DNA from: JAKLQR01 sp963753165
GTDB lineage: Bacteria; Nitrospirota; Thermodesulfovibrionia; Thermodesulfovibrionales; SM23-35
Assembly (NCBI GenBank): GCA_963753165.1
Contig: CAVWBP010000015.1
Coordinates: 39,420 to 103,419, forward strand
Direction of reading: 5' to 3'
DNA length: 64,000 nucleotides
A program made the position numbers and the translations under genes. The notes below the pieces were generated by a model that ran no database searches, was not told the DNA's origin, and saw only the letters and a list, made by a program, of their open reading frames with translations. This document shows positions 27,656 through 36,117 of this stretch, piece after piece (the first letter of the stretch is position 1; every line of letters starts with the position of its first letter).

Positions 27656-28423
27656 TTACGTGATATTCAGGGTATCAAGGATTGCATAAAGAGCCCGGAG
27701 AGATTTCGCATCTGCAGGCAGATGGAACACTGAATCTCCTTTGAGGCCGAGGGGGAGCAGAAGATCGTCGTGGGGGACCAGACCGGCAACCCGAAGGTTT
27801 AGCTTTTCTGCCAGATTCTGCAATTCCGTGCCTTCATTCCCGGAGATTCTGTTGATAAGAAGAACACGGCTTGCAATGTCCAGATCGAGTTCGCTGACAA
27901 GGGTATCGATCCTTTTTGCGGTCTGTAATCCGCGCACTGAAGGATCGCTTGCGATCATCAGCAGGTTTACGCGGTGGGTAGTCCGTCTGCTCAGATGTTC
28001 CATCCCGGCTTCGTTATCAATCACGACATAGGAATATGTTTCCGAGAGTTTGTCAGTATATTTCCTGATAATGTTATTTGCCGCACAGTAGCAGCCGGGA
28101 CCCTCAGGCCTGCCCATGACAAGCAGGTCAAACCCCTTTGATTCTATAAGAGACTGCTGTACCTGATAGTCAAAAAGCTGCTCCATCGACATACCTCCGG
28201 GTCTTTCAGCGCCGTTTCTGATGATCTGCAGTGAATCCTCTCTCAGTTTCCCTACCGTCGCATGGACATTGACTCCGAGGGCTTCGTTCAGGCAGTTGTT
28301 TGAATCGGCGTCAACTGCGAGAACGGGTTGCTTTCTTTTCTCGATCAGATAGCGGATGGTAATGCCTGCAAGGGTGGTCTTTCCTGTGCCGCCTTTTCCT
28401 GCAAGGGCGATAGTATATGCCAT
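27656..28423 (-). CDS. cooC: CooC/AcsF-type nickel-insertion ATPase
   Basis: A 255-residue MinD/SIMIBI ATPase beginning with the deviant Walker A AGKGGTGKTTLAG. It has a switch Asp (VLAVDADSNNCLNEALG), the metal-binding CxC in GPGCYCAANN and the VVIDNEAGMEHLSRRT motif typical of CooC. CooC loads nickel into the C-cluster of CO dehydrogenase. No CODH gene is in the window, so its target lies elsewhere. It is divergent from a multiheme cytochrome gene across a 74-base gap that must hold promoters for both. Confidence 0.9.
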   Translation of the reverse strand: MAYTIALAGKGGTGKTTLAGITIRYLIEKRKQPVLAVDADSNNCLNEALGVNVHATVGKLREDSLQIIRNGAERPGGMSMEQLFDYQVQQSLIESKGFDLLVMGRPEGPGCYCAANNIIRKYTDKLSETYSYVVIDNEAGMEHLSRRTTHRVNLLMIASDPSVRGLQTAKRIDTLVSELDLDIASRVLLINRISGNEGTELQNLAEKLNLRVAGLVPHDDLLLPLGLKGDSVFHLPADAKSLRALYAILDTLNIT

Positions 28424-28497
28424 TAAATAGTATACCTGAAAGACCTGTTTTTCCCTTGTTGCAATTTTTGCGGTAATACAAGAAAATAAGAGTAATA

Positions 28498-28987
28498 TGA
28501 AATCTTTTCGTATAGTTTCCCATAGCTTTGTTGCCTCCTTGTCCTTTCGGGTTTTTCATGCTACATCCCGGATATATTCAGGCTGAAACAAAGAAAAGTC
28601 GGACGATATATGTCGGATCGGATGTCTGTCAAAAATGTCACGAAAAGGAATATGACAGTTTTATGAAATATGCAAAGAAGAGTAAATCCTATGAGAGTAT
28701 CGAGCGGGTGAAAAAAGGTCTGACTGCTGAAGAAATCCGTGGGTGTTATGCATGCCACACGACTGGATACGGTAAGCCGGGAGGGTTTGTGAGCGTCGAG
28801 AAAGACACCCCATCTGAAGAACGCCGGATGCGAGGTCTGCCATGGTCCGGGAGAACTCCATGTGAAGACAATGAATCCGCAGTATATCAAGCGACGCTTG
28901 AGCGTTGAGGATTGTGAAGTGTGTCATATTGAAGAACGGGTGAGGGCTTTCAGATACAAGCCGATGATTCACGGGGGGGCTCACTGA
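28498..28987 (+). CDS. Tetraheme cytochrome c (cytochrome c554-like), frameshifts
   Basis: After correction the protein has about 160 residues and four CxxCH heme sites: CQKCH, CYACH, CEVCH and CEVCH. The first half reads YVGSDVCQKCHEKEYDSF and RGCYACHTTGYGKPGGF. Deleting one A of 28801-28803 restores TPHLKNAGCEVCHGPGELHV, and the frame then runs to a stop at 28985-28987. A likely signal peptide (MKSFRIVSHSFVASLSFGFFM) is restored by removing one base near 28546. The pattern matches c554-type cytochromes. It lies 50 bases upstream of a sensor kinase with its own heme motif. Confidence 0.78.
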
Positions 28988-29036
28988 CAAAAACAGAAAG
29001 AAAAGAGCGGGCGACCGCGGCGAAAGAAGACAGGAT

Positions 29037-31742
29037 ATGCTGAGTTTTATCAAAAAAAGATTGGGTTATAAGATTATGATGGCAATGCTCGTCATTATCA
29101 TGTTTGTTCTTATAGCCGAAATATACATGCGGATCTACTTCGGCACAAAAGACAGGCTGGAAATCGCTTCTTCCATCAGCATCGAACTGGCAGATGCGGT
29201 GTATGCAGGAATAAAATACCCCATGGAGGTGGGTGACAGCCAGGCAATCAAGAGAGAACTCGCAGATATCCGTGAAAAAATGAAGGATGTCGAAGTATTT
29301 ATCTGTGATTTCGAGCAGGAAATTGTTTACTCAACCCACGATCATACGGTGAAAGCAGAACTCAAGGAGTACATAGAGAACAAAGATATTTTAAAGACTC
29401 TCACCCAGACGCTGGAGACCGGAGTTGCTCCCAGGATTGATCCGAGAAAGCCATTCGAGGACTTTGTGAGGGAGAGGAGACATCTCGTTGTTATGCGCCC
29501 CATCCTGAATGAGAAAGACTGTTACCACTGCCACGGCGAGGCACGAAAAGTTCTCGGAGGTATCGTGGTGAGACTCGATGCAGAGCGGACTTATGCACAG
29601 GTTATTGCCCAGCGTAACCGGACGATCATGATCGTTGTGTTCCTCATCCCTGTAGTGATCATGCTTGTCTATATTATGGCGAACAAGCTGGTCAGGCGTC
29701 CTGTGGAGAGTCTGGCAGAGAAAGCGAAGAAATTCGCAGAGGGAGATATGTCCGTTACCGTCGAGGTGAAAACAGAGGATGAAATCGGCATTCTCGGTAA
29801 AACCTTTAACGATATGGTCGAAAGGGTATCTTCTACGAGCAAGGCATTGGAGGAAGAGGTACAAAGAAAAACCGACCTGTTAAATGAAAGAACGAGGCTT
29901 CTGACCCTGATCGAAGTGGCGAACAGGGAGTTGAGAGAGCTTGATAAGCTCAAATCGACTTTTCTCGCAAACATGTCCCATGAACTCCGGACTCCCATGA
30001 ATGCAATTATGGGATATACCGACCTCCTCATAGATCAGGTTGACGGCCCAGTGAATGAAGAGCAGGAAAAAAGCCTGAGAAAGGTTGCCACGAATGCCCG
30101 GCATCTCCTCCAGTTGATCAATGACGTCCTCGATATCTCAAAAATAGAGTCGGGTAAAATGAGCCTGTCACCGAAAGAGATCGATTTCAAGTGGCTTCTT
30201 GAATCGATCATGCCTACCTTTGAGCCTCAAATAAAGCAAAAGAAACTCTCGCTTTCCTATGATATTGCAGAGGGGCTTCCTTTGCTTTATGCAGACGAAG
30301 ACAAGTTTAAGCAGGTACTCATTAATCTGATCTCGAATGCAATCAAATTTACCCACAAAGGAGGGATTACGGTCAGTGCAAGAATTTCAGATCGCGGCAT
30401 TTCCCCCGGTGAGGAACAGATCTTTGCGGAAATTTGCGTTGAAGATACAGGGATAGGAATCAAGGAGGAGGATGTCGGGAAAATCTTTGATAAGTTCGTT
30501 CAGGTGGATCTTACTACAGTAAGGCAGTATGAGGGCACAGGGCTCGGCCTCAGTATTGCGCGGGGACTGGTATCATTGCACAAGGGTGTTATATGGGTAA
30601 CGAGCAAATACAGCGAAGGGAGCAAATTCTGTTTCACAATCCCGTTTAAGAAAGAAATTCTCGAAAAGCCAGCGCAGCCGGTTGTCGAGCAGCGAATGGC
30701 AGAAGGACTTGCCGAATATTTTGGGGTGCCTGTAGAAACCTTGCTCAAGGCGCCGGAATATGCAGGGAAACCGATCCGGTGCTGGGAATATGTCCGCTGC
30801 GGACAGCCAAGCTGTCCTGCATACGGAAGCAAGGAAAGCCGGTGCTGGTTAATCCTCGGAACCCATTGCGCCGGGATGAAGCTTGCAGCATATCCGGAGA
30901 AGGTTGACTTCTGCAAGGGATGCGAACTCATCAAGGGACTCATACTCTGTGATGAGGCAAGGGAGAGACTCGCTCCCCGGAAGACAGTAAAAGACGGGGA
31001 CGGTAAAAAGACGATTCTTGCCATAGACGACAACCCCGAAGCGATAGAAATAATCGAAAAATATCTGGGAGACGATTACAGGGTTGTCGGTCTTCTCAGT
31101 GGCGAAGGTGCGGTCGAAAAAGCAAAAGAGATCCTTCCCCTCGCAATAACTCTCGATATTATGATGCCGAGAAAAAACGGATGGCAGGTGCTTCAGGAAC
31201 TGAAAAATACCCCGGAGACTCAGGACATTCCTGTGATAATACTCTCTATCGTGGATGATACGAAATTGGGCTTCAGCCTTGGCGCTGCAGAATATCTGAT
31301 AAAGCCCGTAGAGAAGGAGATACTCCTCCATAAACTGAGCAATCTGGAAAAAATGAAGAAGATCAAGAGGGTTCTGGTGGTGGATAACGAACCGGAAACC
31401 GTGAGGATGATAGGCGGAGTCCTCCGGGAAGTCGAATACCAGGTGACCACCGCATATAACAGCAGCGATGCAATACATTCAATACAGGATTTTAAGCCTG
31501 ATCTTATTGTACTGAATCCGACAGCTCCTGAGGTGGGATTTGATGTCATAGAATATCTGAAAACAGAAGACAACCTGAAAGACATCCCCGTGATCATTGT
31601 GACCCATAAAGACCTTACCGAACAGGAGATCGATGAACTGAACGGGAGAATACAGGGGATACTCAATAAAGGGGTTCTCACAAAAGAGAATTTTCTCACT
31701 GAATTGAAGAATACGATCAGTAAAGTGAATACCGGGGAATAA
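29037..31742 (+). CDS. Heme-binding hybrid histidine kinase with Cys-rich module and two receivers
   Basis: A 901-residue sensor kinase. TM1 (about 13-30), a periplasmic domain with a c-type heme motif CYHCH (162-166), TM2 (about 193-213), HAMP, HisKA (SHELRTP, His315), and HATPase (NLISNAIKFT, DTGIGI, GTGLGLS). A Cys-rich module follows from residue 582 (CWEYVRCGQPSCPAYG, RCWLILGTHCAG, FCKGCEL), then REC1 from about 656 (AITLDIMMP) and REC2 from about 776. REC2 reads LIVLNPTAP where the phospho-acceptor Asp is expected, so it looks non-phosphorylatable. The heme plus Cys cluster suggests redox or gas sensing. It follows a cytochrome gene and leads a phosphorelay. Confidence 0.9.
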   Translation: MLSFIKKRLGYKIMMAMLVIIMFVLIAEIYMRIYFGTKDRLEIASSISIELADAVYAGIKYPMEVGDSQAIKRELADIREKMKDVEVFICDFEQEIVYSTHDHTVKAELKEYIENKDILKTLTQTLETGVAPRIDPRKPFEDFVRERRHLVVMRPILNEKDCYHCHGEARKVLGGIVVRLDAERTYAQVIAQRNRTIMIVVFLIPVVIMLVYIMANKLVRRPVESLAEKAKKFAEGDMSVTVEVKTEDEIGILGKTFNDMVERVSSTSKALEEEVQRKTDLLNERTRLLTLIEVANRELRELDKLKSTFLANMSHELRTPMNAIMGYTDLLIDQVDGPVNEEQEKSLRKVATNARHLLQLINDVLDISKIESGKMSLSPKEIDFKWLLESIMPTFEPQIKQKKLSLSYDIAEGLPLLYADEDKFKQVLINLISNAIKFTHKGGITVSARISDRGISPGEEQIFAEICVEDTGIGIKEEDVGKIFDKFVQVDLTTVRQYEGTGLGLSIARGLVSLHKGVIWVTSKYSEGSKFCFTIPFKKEILEKPAQPVVEQRMAEGLAEYFGVPVETLLKAPEYAGKPIRCWEYVRCGQPSCPAYGSKESRCWLILGTHCAGMKLAAYPEKVDFCKGCELIKGLILCDEARERLAPRKTVKDGDGKKTILAIDDNPEAIEIIEKYLGDDYRVVGLLSGEGAVEKAKEILPLAITLDIMMPRKNGWQVLQELKNTPETQDIPVIILSIVDDTKLGFSLGAAEYLIKPVEKEILLHKLSNLEKMKKIKRVLVVDNEPETVRMIGGVLREVEYQVTTAYNSSDAIHSIQDFKPDLIVLNPTAPEVGFDVIEYLKTEDNLKDIPVIIVTHKDLTEQEIDELNGRIQGILNKGVLTKENFLTELKNTISKVNTGE

Positions 31743-31788
31743 AAAATCCGTAAAAATATATAATATTATGCGGAAAAGGTAAGACAGC

Positions 31789-32211
31789 ATGGACGAGACC
31801 AAAAAGATCATCCCACGGACAATTCTGGTAGTCGAAGACAATCAGGACAGCCGTGAACTTGTCGTGAAAGTCCTGAAAAACAAGGGCTATCGGATGATCG
31901 AAGCAGAGGACGGCGAGGAGGCTATCCAGAAGGCGCTCACTGAAAGACCGAACCTTATCCTCATGGATATTTCAATCCCCAAAATAGACGGCTACGAGGT
32001 CGTGAAGCGGCTTAAAAGCATGGAAGAATTCAGGGATATCCCGATCGTCGCACTGACTGCTCATGCAATGAAAGGTGACAGGGAAAAGTTTATCAGCAGG
32101 GGATTCGAAGGATATATCTCGAAGCCGATTAATATACGGGAGTTTCCTGAGCAGGTGAGAAATTATCTTCGGGGGAGATGGGAAAGCGTTCTTGGAAGAG
32201 AAGAAGAATAA
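31789..32211 (+). CDS. Single-domain response regulator
   Basis: A 140-residue stand-alone receiver. Acidic pocket VVEDNQDS, phospho-acceptor Asp in LILMDISIPKIDG, the conserved Thr/Ala switch (VALTAHAMKGD) and the Lys in ISKPINIREF are all present. It lacks an output domain, so it likely shuttles phosphate between the upstream and downstream kinases. Its end overlaps the next gene by 20 bases. Confidence 0.93.
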   Translation: MDETKKIIPRTILVVEDNQDSRELVVKVLKNKGYRMIEAEDGEEAIQKALTERPNLILMDISIPKIDGYEVVKRLKSMEEFRDIPIVALTAHAMKGDREKFISRGFEGYISKPINIREFPEQVRNYLRGRWESVLGREEE

Positions 32212-33262
32212 GATACTGATTGTAGACGATGCTCCCGATACTGTCGAATTGCTCAGAAAGAGGTTCCGTGCCGAAGGGTATGACACTGACCAGGCATACA
32301 ACGGTGAAGAGGGTCTCAAGAAAGTCTCTGAATATAGTCCCGACTTGCTTGTCCTTGACGTCATGATGCCGATAATGGATGGATACGAGGTCTGCAAGAG
32401 GATGAAGGCAGACGAAAAGACCAAATATATCCCCATCCTTATGCTCACCGCAAAAGGGGAAATTGAGCACAAGGTAAAAGGGCTTGATATCGGAGCTGAT
32501 GATTATATGGCCAAGCCTTTTGACTACAAAGAACTCTCCGCGAGGATCCGTTCCCTGCTCTCTATAAAAGCAACCCACGAGAAGAAAGTGGAAACTGAGA
32601 AAACCGGCGCTCTCGAACAGATGATCGATGAGGTTGCACACGAGATACGGAACCCGCTTACTTCTATAGGAGGGTTTGCGCGGAAGGTCTTCCAGAAACT
32701 TCCTGAAGATGATCCGAACAGAAAATACATGAAGATGATCATAGAAGATGTCGCAGTACTTGAAGAGATGATCAGGCAGCTCATCGAACTCAAATCTATG
32801 GAGATATCTCAAAAGGAGCCTGCAAATGTTAATGAGATCGTCCTTGATTCCCTGAAGATATTCGAGAAGGAGTTGACAGATAAGAACATCAGGGTGACGA
32901 CGGAACTCATGAATGATGTCCCTCTCCTGTCAATTGATAAGAAACTCATGAAAAGGGCTTTCTGCAATATGATCAAAAATGCCATAGAGGCTATGGAGAC
33001 CACTGAAAAGAATCTCACAATAACTACTATGGCCGGCATTGAAAATCTGAGAGTTCAGATTCGCGATACCGGAAAAGGAATCGAAAAGGAAAAGATAAAA
33101 AATATCTTCGACCCTATGGTCTCTTCAAAGATATACAGTCCGGGATTGGGACTCACCTTTGCATTGAAAATAGTCCAGTATCATAGTGGGACCATATCTG
33201 TGGACAGTGAGCCGGGCAGAGGCACAACGTTTATTGTCAGACTGCCGCTCAAAGGGTCGTAG
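32192..33262 (+). CDS. Receiver-histidine kinase hybrid
   Basis: A 356-residue soluble protein with an N-terminal receiver (IVDDAPDT, LLVLDVMMPIMDG, MAKPFDYKEL), a HisKA domain (MIDEVAHEIRNPLTSIGGFA) and a HATPase (NMIKNAIEAME, DTGKGIEK, PGLGLTFALKIV). It has no membrane segment, so it must be driven through its receiver by the upstream heme kinase or the single-domain regulator. It starts with TTG at 32192 inside the preceding gene. No DNA-binding output gene is in this operon. Confidence 0.9.
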   Translation: MEEKKNKILIVDDAPDTVELLRKRFRAEGYDTDQAYNGEEGLKKVSEYSPDLLVLDVMMPIMDGYEVCKRMKADEKTKYIPILMLTAKGEIEHKVKGLDIGADDYMAKPFDYKELSARIRSLLSIKATHEKKVETEKTGALEQMIDEVAHEIRNPLTSIGGFARKVFQKLPEDDPNRKYMKMIIEDVAVLEEMIRQLIELKSMEISQKEPANVNEIVLDSLKIFEKELTDKNIRVTTELMNDVPLLSIDKKLMKRAFCNMIKNAIEAMETTEKNLTITTMAGIENLRVQIRDTGKGIEKEKIKNIFDPMVSSKIYSPGLGLTFALKIVQYHSGTISVDSEPGRGTTFIVRLPLKGS

Positions 33263-33266
33263 ACAT

Positions 33267-33986
33267 CTAAGCAGACTTGGTTGTTTTAAGCGTCCTGAGA
33301 CGGGCGATCTCTTCCTGGTAGCCGTAAATATGGGCTCCTGCGCTGTAGGCATACATCGGACCGTTCACCAGGTCAGTTTCCGAAGCAACGAACTGCTTCA
33401 GGAGCTCTATCCCGCCGAGGTTTGTCGGAAAACCCGCCCATAAATCCCAGGACCTGAAATAGACGCTCACCGTGAGAATAAGCTTATCTCCGGAAGGTAT
33501 GACCTTGAAATCAATAAGCCTGAGACAGGGAGGGTCGAGATTGCCGTCTTTGCCGTAGCAGACATCGAGGTCATGGGGAGTTGCGATCTCGACGACTGCC
33601 TGGTTTGTAAGCGGCGTTTCCTTCAGCATTCCGATAACCCGGTCAAGCTGCGTGCCGCCGTTCGGCATGGAGCTCTGTATCCTGCTTGCATACGTATAGG
33701 TCTCGTTCTCGGCGAGTTCAGGATTCATAAGGTAATTTGCAAAGTAATCTTCGATGTATTCCATTGTTGTTGGAGCCGGGATACCAAGGGCGGACGGGAT
33801 AGCAGGCACGATGTCGTAATATGGATGTTCAATATAAACCGCGATCCCCGGATACTGAAGCCGGTATTGTTCGTTCTCAAACGAGCCTTTTTGTATGTTC
33901 TGTGAGTAGGCTTTATCAAATAAATTATAGAGAAGCTGAAACCATGCGTCAGAAATCGTTTTGGCAATGAGACAGAAGGGGATCAT
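33267..33986 (-). CDS. thyA: Archaeal-type thymidylate synthase
   Basis: A 239-residue protein of the thymidylate synthase/dCMP-hydroxymethylase fold. DPPCLRLIDF carries the nucleophile Cys. FRSWDLWAGFPTNLGGIELL matches the RSxDxxxxxPxN folate/nucleotide-binding motif, and SAGAHIYGYQEE the C-terminal His-x-Tyr. The overall pattern is like methanogen ThyA rather than the E. coli enzyme. It would methylate dUMP to dTMP. I chose the ATG at 33986 (MIPFCLIAKTISDAW) because AGGA lies eight bases upstream, unlike the ATG at 34004. It converges with the receiver-kinase gene with four bases between stops. Confidence 0.78.
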   Translation of the reverse strand: MIPFCLIAKTISDAWFQLLYNLFDKAYSQNIQKGSFENEQYRLQYPGIAVYIEHPYYDIVPAIPSALGIPAPTTMEYIEDYFANYLMNPELAENETYTYASRIQSSMPNGGTQLDRVIGMLKETPLTNQAVVEIATPHDLDVCYGKDGNLDPPCLRLIDFKVIPSGDKLILTVSVYFRSWDLWAGFPTNLGGIELLKQFVASETDLVNGPMYAYSAGAHIYGYQEEIARLRTLKTTKSA

Positions 33987-34019
33987 GCCGGATATCCTTT
34001 CCATTTTGTTCTTAGTGTA

Positions 34020-34784
34020 TCATTTTTTTCTCTCAAAAGACTTTCCTGCCACCACCACAAAGAAGAGAGAGGTGAGCAGGATCACCAGCGCGCTTGTCGC
34101 CAGTGAAAAATCAGGCCCCATGTTTCCCGGCGCATCAGGGAACAGGACGTGTTTCATGGCATCGATCCCGTAGGTCAGAGGGTTGAGGTGAGCGGCTATC
34201 CGGAGAATGTCAGGCAAAAGGCGGATCGGATACATCGCACCGGAAAGGAAGAACATCGGCATGATAATAAAGTTCATTATTACGCTGAAGCTCTCATAGC
34301 TTTCATAGAATGTTGCGAGAACAATTCCGAAGGCTGAAATACAGAACGACAGGCATGCGCAGATGAAGATGACAGAGATGACCTGCATTCCGTCCAGACT
34401 GAAGCCGACTACCGGAAAAAATGCGAGGATGATGACAGACTGTATCAGCGAAACGATTGTTCCGCTTAACGCCTTGCCGATGACAATGGAGAACCGGGAT
34501 ACGGGTGCGACGAGAATCTCTTTCATGAAACCGAATTCCTTGTCCCAGATGATCGAAATCGAGGAGAAGATCGAGCTGAACAGGATAGTCATGCCGAGTA
34601 TGCCAGGAAAGATAAACTGGGTATACGGTACTCCGGCTTCCCTCGGAACGAGCCGGGATATGCCGGCGCCGACGATGAAAAGCCAGAGGAGAGGGCGTGC
34701 TATCGCGGAAAAGAGACGGCTCTTCTCCCTGACGAATTTCTTCAGTTCCCGTGCGACGATCACATAAATTGCATTGAATTCCAT
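34020..34784 (-). CDS. ABC-2 type exporter permease
   Basis: A 254-residue permease with six membrane segments and the ABC-2 signature (PGILGMTILFSSIFSSISI, FGFMKEILVAPVSR, MPMFFLSGAMYPI, LNPLTYGIDAMKHVLF). These proteins export drugs, lipids or polysaccharide with a DrrA-like ATPase, encoded here 54 bases upstream on the same strand. The substrate cannot be told. Confidence 0.93.
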   Translation of the reverse strand: MEFNAIYVIVARELKKFVREKSRLFSAIARPLLWLFIVGAGISRLVPREAGVPYTQFIFPGILGMTILFSSIFSSISIIWDKEFGFMKEILVAPVSRFSIVIGKALSGTIVSLIQSVIILAFFPVVGFSLDGMQVISVIFICACLSFCISAFGIVLATFYESYESFSVIMNFIIMPMFFLSGAMYPIRLLPDILRIAAHLNPLTYGIDAMKHVLFPDAPGNMGPDFSLATSALVILLTSLFFVVVAGKSFERKK

Positions 34785-34838
34785 AGTATGCCTTGATACT
34801 CTTTCAATCTATAACAATGCTATGAGCTATGAGCTTCT

Positions 34839-35816
34839 TCAATGTCTTCTCCGGTATGCACGGATGGACTCTTTGATGTTGTCCCCTCCGGTTGCTTCTT
34901 CATCTCTGATCGCTTTTCCCGTGAGATTGAGAAACACATCATTCAGGGTGGGTCTCTGTATCCGGACAGAGAGCACCTTATCGCCGATTGTGCGTATCAT
35001 TTCCGGAATGCAGGTATCTCCCATTGGACAGGTCATTGAGAGTTCGCCCTCTTTTTCCGTCACGCCCAGCTTGAATAACCTTTCGAGTTCCTGTTTTATG
35101 TTCAGGTTATCGGTAGTTTTGATATACACGACGTCTCCGCCTATCGCTTTTTTCAGTTCAGAAGGCGTGTCAAGGGCGATGATTTTCCCATTGTCTATGA
35201 TAGCGATCCTGCTGCATACCTCGGCCTCTTCCATATAATGAGTCGTCATGAAAATGGTCATGTTATGTTTCTTTGGAAGCGCAGAAATAAACTCCCAGAG
35301 ATTTGCCCTGCTCTGCGGATCAAGGCCGAGCGTCGGTTCATCAAGGAAAAGGATTTTCGGCTTGTGAATAAGACCACGGGCTACTTCAAGCCTTCGTTTC
35401 ATGCCGCCGGAGAATTTCTTTACGAGATCGTCTTTTCTTTCATATAAATCAATAAACCGCAGGACTTCCTCAACACGTTTTTTTCGTATGTCTTTCCCGA
35501 CATTGTAGAGATACGCATGGAACATGAGATTTTCCTGAGCGGTCAGGTCTTTATCGAGAGTCGTATCCTGAAAAACGATCCCGATAGCCTTTCTGACTTC
35601 AGAAGGTTCGTTCATGCAGTCATGACCGGCAATGGACGCACTGCCTGATGTCGGTGAAAGGAGCGTGCAGAGGATATTAATAGTTGTGGTTTTCCCTGCA
35701 CCATTCGGACCGAGAAAGCCGAAGATGCTCCCCTCTTCAACTTCAAAAGAAACATCATTGACCGCAGTTATATTCGCAAACTTCTTTACTAGCCTCTGGA
35801 CTTTGATGATAGGCAC
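34839..35816 (-). CDS. DrrA-like ABC transporter ATP-binding protein
   Basis: A 325-residue ABC ATPase: Walker A LGPNGAGKTTTINIL, Q-loop GIVFQDTTLD, signature FSGGMKRRLEVARGL, Walker B ILFLDEPTLGLDP and H-switch TTHYMEEAE. The C-terminal domain (RIQRPTLNDVFLNLTGK) is the DrrA form. It partners the downstream ABC-2 permease; together they form a two-gene exporter. Confidence 0.95.
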   Translation of the reverse strand: MPIIKVQRLVKKFANITAVNDVSFEVEEGSIFGFLGPNGAGKTTTINILCTLLSPTSGSASIAGHDCMNEPSEVRKAIGIVFQDTTLDKDLTAQENLMFHAYLYNVGKDIRKKRVEEVLRFIDLYERKDDLVKKFSGGMKRRLEVARGLIHKPKILFLDEPTLGLDPQSRANLWEFISALPKKHNMTIFMTTHYMEEAEVCSRIAIIDNGKIIALDTPSELKKAIGGDVVYIKTTDNLNIKQELERLFKLGVTEKEGELSMTCPMGDTCIPEMIRTIGDKVLSVRIQRPTLNDVFLNLTGKAIRDEEATGGDNIKESIRAYRRRH

Positions 35817-35892
35817 ATATGAAGTTTACCATGAAAGAATCCAAATCCGCCCCAAGAGCATAACGCATGGCAGACGAATTCATGGAGGAAGG

Positions 35893-36033
35893 TCAGCACT
35901 TTTTTCTGGGATTGCCCGAATCCCGGTGATTTGTCCTTCAGGTGGGAATCCCCAGCTTCGGGAAGACAAGAAACTGCAGAACGAGCCATACTACAAGAAC
36001 GAGTAAGCCTATGATCCAATCCCAGTCTTTCAT
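35893..36033 (-). CDS. Tiny membrane protein, possible selenoprotein read through UGA
   Basis: From the ATG at 36033 a 31-residue peptide reads MKDWDWIIGLLVLVVWLVLQ then FLVFPKLGIPT: one strong membrane helix and a PKLGIPT end. It stops at a TGA (35940-35938). If that codon were read as selenocysteine, the frame would continue for 14 residues to a second TGA at 35895-35893, ending in Cys (PRKKC). Thirteen bases after the first TGA a hairpin forms (GGGATT/AATCCC, loop CGGGC, 35924-35908), where a bacterial SECIS would sit. I have a loose memory of short one-helix proteins ending GxPT-Sec, but cannot confirm it. An alternative is a simple 31-residue membrane peptide. Confidence 0.4.
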
Positions 36034-36117
36034 TTTTTCTTCTTCAACTCCTCTTTTCTCTATAGTAGCATAGAAAGTGCAGGTTTTTTCCCGCATAAAA
36101 AGTGGTATTATATTTTT

